DNA of 64,000 nt from Atopsyche davidsoni (lineage: Eukaryota > Arthropoda > Insecta > Trichoptera > Hydrobiosidae). Positions 61,156 through 64,000 of the stretch are shown one piece after another; position 1 is the stretch's first letter, and every line of letters starts with the position of its first letter. The notes below the pieces were generated by a model. The model ran no database searches, was not told the origin of the DNA, and saw only the letters and a program-made list of their open reading frames with translations. A program made the position numbers and the translations under genes. The stretch lies in assembly GCA_022113835.1 (NCBI GenBank), contig JAILWY010000012.1:2728001-2792000 (forward strand), read 5' to 3'.

Positions 61156-64000
61156 ATTTATTCAAATCCGCAATTGTGAAAATACCAAAAATGAATATAG
61201 CCATACTATTCATGACAAAAGCGGTACGTCACACAATGTCCAACATCCACAATCTGTGCTCTTGACCTGATAATGGCGTCGCGACGCCTGCGCCCTCCGC
61301 CACTTCCTCGGGCGCCATTGTCTGCGCCATTGTGCGCGCCGCGCCGGCATGGCTTTGGCATTGAATTTTATGTCGTCCTCTACAGACGTATACAACTAAT
61401 GCACACAGTCAGACTTGTGCTCGTATTGTATGTGACCTGTCAGCTGACCGGGCGGGAATCAACATGTTTTCGTGTTTAATGAAAGCGACACCTATATGAG
61501 TATTTTCAGATGACACGTACTAGTCAAAATATATGTGTTTTTTTTATTCTAGCATTTAATAATGATTTTCATTCATAATTGCTTGGTTATTTTTTTTAAA
61601 CATAATTATTTTTGCACTCAAAAAAATTACATGTAAAAAAAATAAATGACTGAAGATTTACGTGAATACTGTATAAACACTTAGATCTTCTGTATTCGGC
61701 TTATCAAAACATTGATGTTTGTTTTATACACACCTTAACATTTTATCATTTGTATTTATCAACCTGATTACAACAATCAAGTAACCACAAATTTTGTGTT
61801 AAAATAAAATAGAATATATAAAAACTGCTTTAAAAAGAAGGCCGCATATTAAAATTCGTCCCCAAAATTGTAGTAATAAAATAATTTCCTATTAAGCGTC
61901 CTTATGTCAGTTTATTTTCCGGCAAACCGCTTTTTATTTTCTTGATGAGCTGTAGATTAATTTTCCTCCCGAATGATTTATTCCGGAGGCTGTGTCGGCG
62001 TTGTTTTTCCCTCGAGAGAGAGCGAGAGGGGAGGCGGTGGAGGAGAGGAGATGGCGGTGAGGGGCTGACGTGTAGCCCCAAAAGGAAAACCAAAATACTA
62101 CAAAGGTGCGCAAAAAGCAAGAGAAACAATAAATCACGGTGATAAATTGGCTGAGTGCCGTGAAATTTTTCCTACGCTATTGGTACGCTTGGGTAAGGGA
62201 CGCCTGAAACAAAACGAAGCCTCTCCTGAGGGGCGGATGTACGGACCGAGAGCCTCTTAAAACTTTCGTGTTATTAAGTGCCCGTAGTTGGAAATATGCT
62301 GATTTTTGAGAGATAAATATATTTGAACGTTATATTTGCGAATTTTATTAAATCTTTTACAAATGAGACGGTTGTTTTGATTCAAAACGAGTTACTAACT
62401 GTTTACTCTTAATTGTTTTTTTTTTTTTTAATAAGCTTTTTTTTGTAAAATCGTTAAACCCTCGACAGCATAACAGCACTATCTCAATAAAATAAGTAAT
62501 ATTAAAGGGGAAGCAGTTTCAGTATTACGTCACGTATTACGGCGCAAACTTATCACATAGAACTGACAGACATAAAGCCTTATTCTCGCGCGTCACATTT
62601 GATATTCAGGACTTTGTGTGCGCGAAAAGTTTTTGCTCAGTTGGGCAAAGAAGAACCTTCGGAGCTTAACTTTTGGCTCGTGCGCAACAGCGCGCACACA
62701 GCGCTGCCAAACTAATATAACACGTTTAACCTTATTACTAATGTTTATTTTTTGATGCTAATTAAAAAAATTAAAAAAAATTGGTTCGTACATAATTCTA
62801 AATATTAAATAGATGGCCAAAACGATTGGCTACAAAATGGTTTGAAAATTGATGAAAGAACTTTGAACATCAATCCGATTGAGAACGAAGAACTTCCAGA
62901 TTGACTTTTGACTGTATCTCTGATTTTTCGCGTACGCCGAAAAAATATCAATTGATAAATTAATTTTAAATATCGCATTGGCTGAGTGGGAAGTCACATT
63001 TCCATTAATTTGATAGTGTACTGACGAGTCGTGCAATTTTAGCACTGAAGCCGGCGATCCGAAGGGGCTCTCTACGATTCTGTATGTAAATTTGAAGAAA
63101 CTTTGAAGCTTGTTAATGTTTTAATTTAACGCGCTGGGTGTTCTTGCGACTTACTTTGAAATTTTCATTAATTAACATTCATATTATGTGCAAAATAAAT
63201 CGCAAACTCGAAATTAAAATTACCTCATCCATTTATTACAGCTAAATGTAGATTTATTTTTATTTAGTATCTTGTTTAATCAAATCAGAAATCTAAATTT
63301 CTACATGAATTAGAAAGAATAAACGATCATAGCAAAAAAATAAAAGTAAAAGTACTAAAAAACTATGGTTAAAAAATAATAAAAAGTTTGATAAATAAAA
63401 CGTATTCATATTTTATTTATATTTTTGTCTTTAAGTTTTAATAAAATAGATCAATAGAATCAATCGTTCAAGCGCAAAAATTTGAATTGATATTATAGTG
63501 AATTTTTCATCGAAGTATGAAAAATAGTATATAATATGTACATAAAAAGTTTTTTATTTGTATTTATTAAAGATTTCTTTCACATACAAAATATCGAGAG
63601 AAAAGTTGAATATTTTAATTGGGTCTTATGACCTACCTAACCTAACCTAACCACGAAGGCCACTATTAATTAATAATATCAAAATACATATATATTTTTA
63701 AAAAATAAAGTTTATAAAACAAAATGCATAGTGAGACTTATAAATCAGTGAGAGCTTTTCCGCTTATTATATGTGAAAGAGCTCTCAGTTTTATGGAGGT
63801 AAATACCAGTAAGCTTATAAACCAGTTGGATTTAAATAAATTCATATTTTGGAGAAATAATATAAAAGGATTTGTCAGTCGCGATATTATAATTCACTCG
63901 GATATAAAAATGTTTTTATAACAAGTATGTACATAAGAGTATAAAAGTATTCTAAATAGTTTCAATCGAAGAAAATAATGCTTATCAAGATTTAAAAAAC
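61156..64000. other. Non-coding DNA with GC-rich islands
   Basis: Islands at about 61255-61470 (ggcgtcgcgacgcctgcgcc), 61940-62280 (purine-rich gagagcgagaggggaggcgg) and 62570-62710 (cgtgcgcaacagcgcgcaca). Open frames on both strands in the islands do not resemble known proteins. The last 1.3 kb is very AT-rich. A frame at 63724-63921 gives 65 residues with no recognised domain. Confidence 0.4.
63635..63652. repeat. Short interstitial CCTAA array
   Basis: Three CCTAA units plus partial, identical to the insect telomere motif (TTAGG)n on the other strand. Far too short for a telomere. Confidence 0.6.

Noticed and set aside
63635..63652. Telomere (CCTAA)n
   Set aside because: Only three units, embedded in unique sequence on both sides.

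Overview
The window reads as nuclear DNA from an animal, most likely an insect. It is about two-thirds A+T and has long A/T homopolymers, (TA)n microsatellites, AATAAA poly(A) signals and splice-like polypyrimidine/AG signals. Nearly all recognisable coding sequence is debris of eukaryotic transposons (mariner, a second Tc1/mariner-type family, Helitron, hAT, a pogo-like element, and a YqaJ-nuclease element). Short CCTAA/TTAGG runs fit an insect but prove nothing. The order of insect cannot be told from this sequence. No rRNA, CRISPR array, operon or intact conventional gene was found. The stretch is gene-poor: intergenic, or the introns of a very large gene.

Layout. 1-10.6 kb: AT-rich DNA with GC-rich islands, one Tc1/mariner-type remnant (4199-4626), a possible 42-bp microexon (6899-6940) and a tRNA-like repeat (7078-7345). 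10.6-12.9 kb: a segment bounded by inverted repeats of about 100 bp holding a terminal-exon-like YqaJ (PD-(D/E)XK nuclease) ORF with a poly(A) signal. 13.7 kb: a second possible microexon in compatible phase. 15.0-15.65 kb: a non-coding Helitron on the minus strand. 17-19.5 kb: a nest of small repeats (palindromic repeat, pogo-like MITE, two copies of a tRNA-containing inverted-repeat element). 20-46 kb: mostly anonymous AT-rich DNA with GC islands, a perfect EcR/USP-type palindrome (20561), a 120-bp (TA)n tract, a second Tc1/mariner-type copy (27741-28210), a CpG-rich CCAAT-bearing segment (32170-32480) and a 19-bp minisatellite (38582). 46.3-47.5 kb: a direct duplication of 239 bp and another tRNA-like element. 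49.5-50.5 kb: a second Helitron with an N-terminal Helitron helicase-like ORF, then a palindromic repeat. 52.5-57.2 kb: a dense cluster of a tRNA-like element, a hAT MITE, a third Tc1/mariner-type copy and an internally deleted mariner. 60-61.2 kb: three tRNA-like elements, two of them in a near-identical inverted pair. 61.2-64 kb: AT-rich DNA with GC islands.

The most distinctive feature is a repeat family, about ten copies here, in which a 72-nt tRNA-Thr(UGU)-like cloverleaf lies at the centre of elements with inverted termini. It combines SINE-like and MITE-like architecture. The many GC-rich islands set in AT-rich DNA resemble conserved non-coding or regulatory DNA around a developmental locus, but this is inference. 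All statements of similarity come from reading the sequence by eye; no database search was possible.
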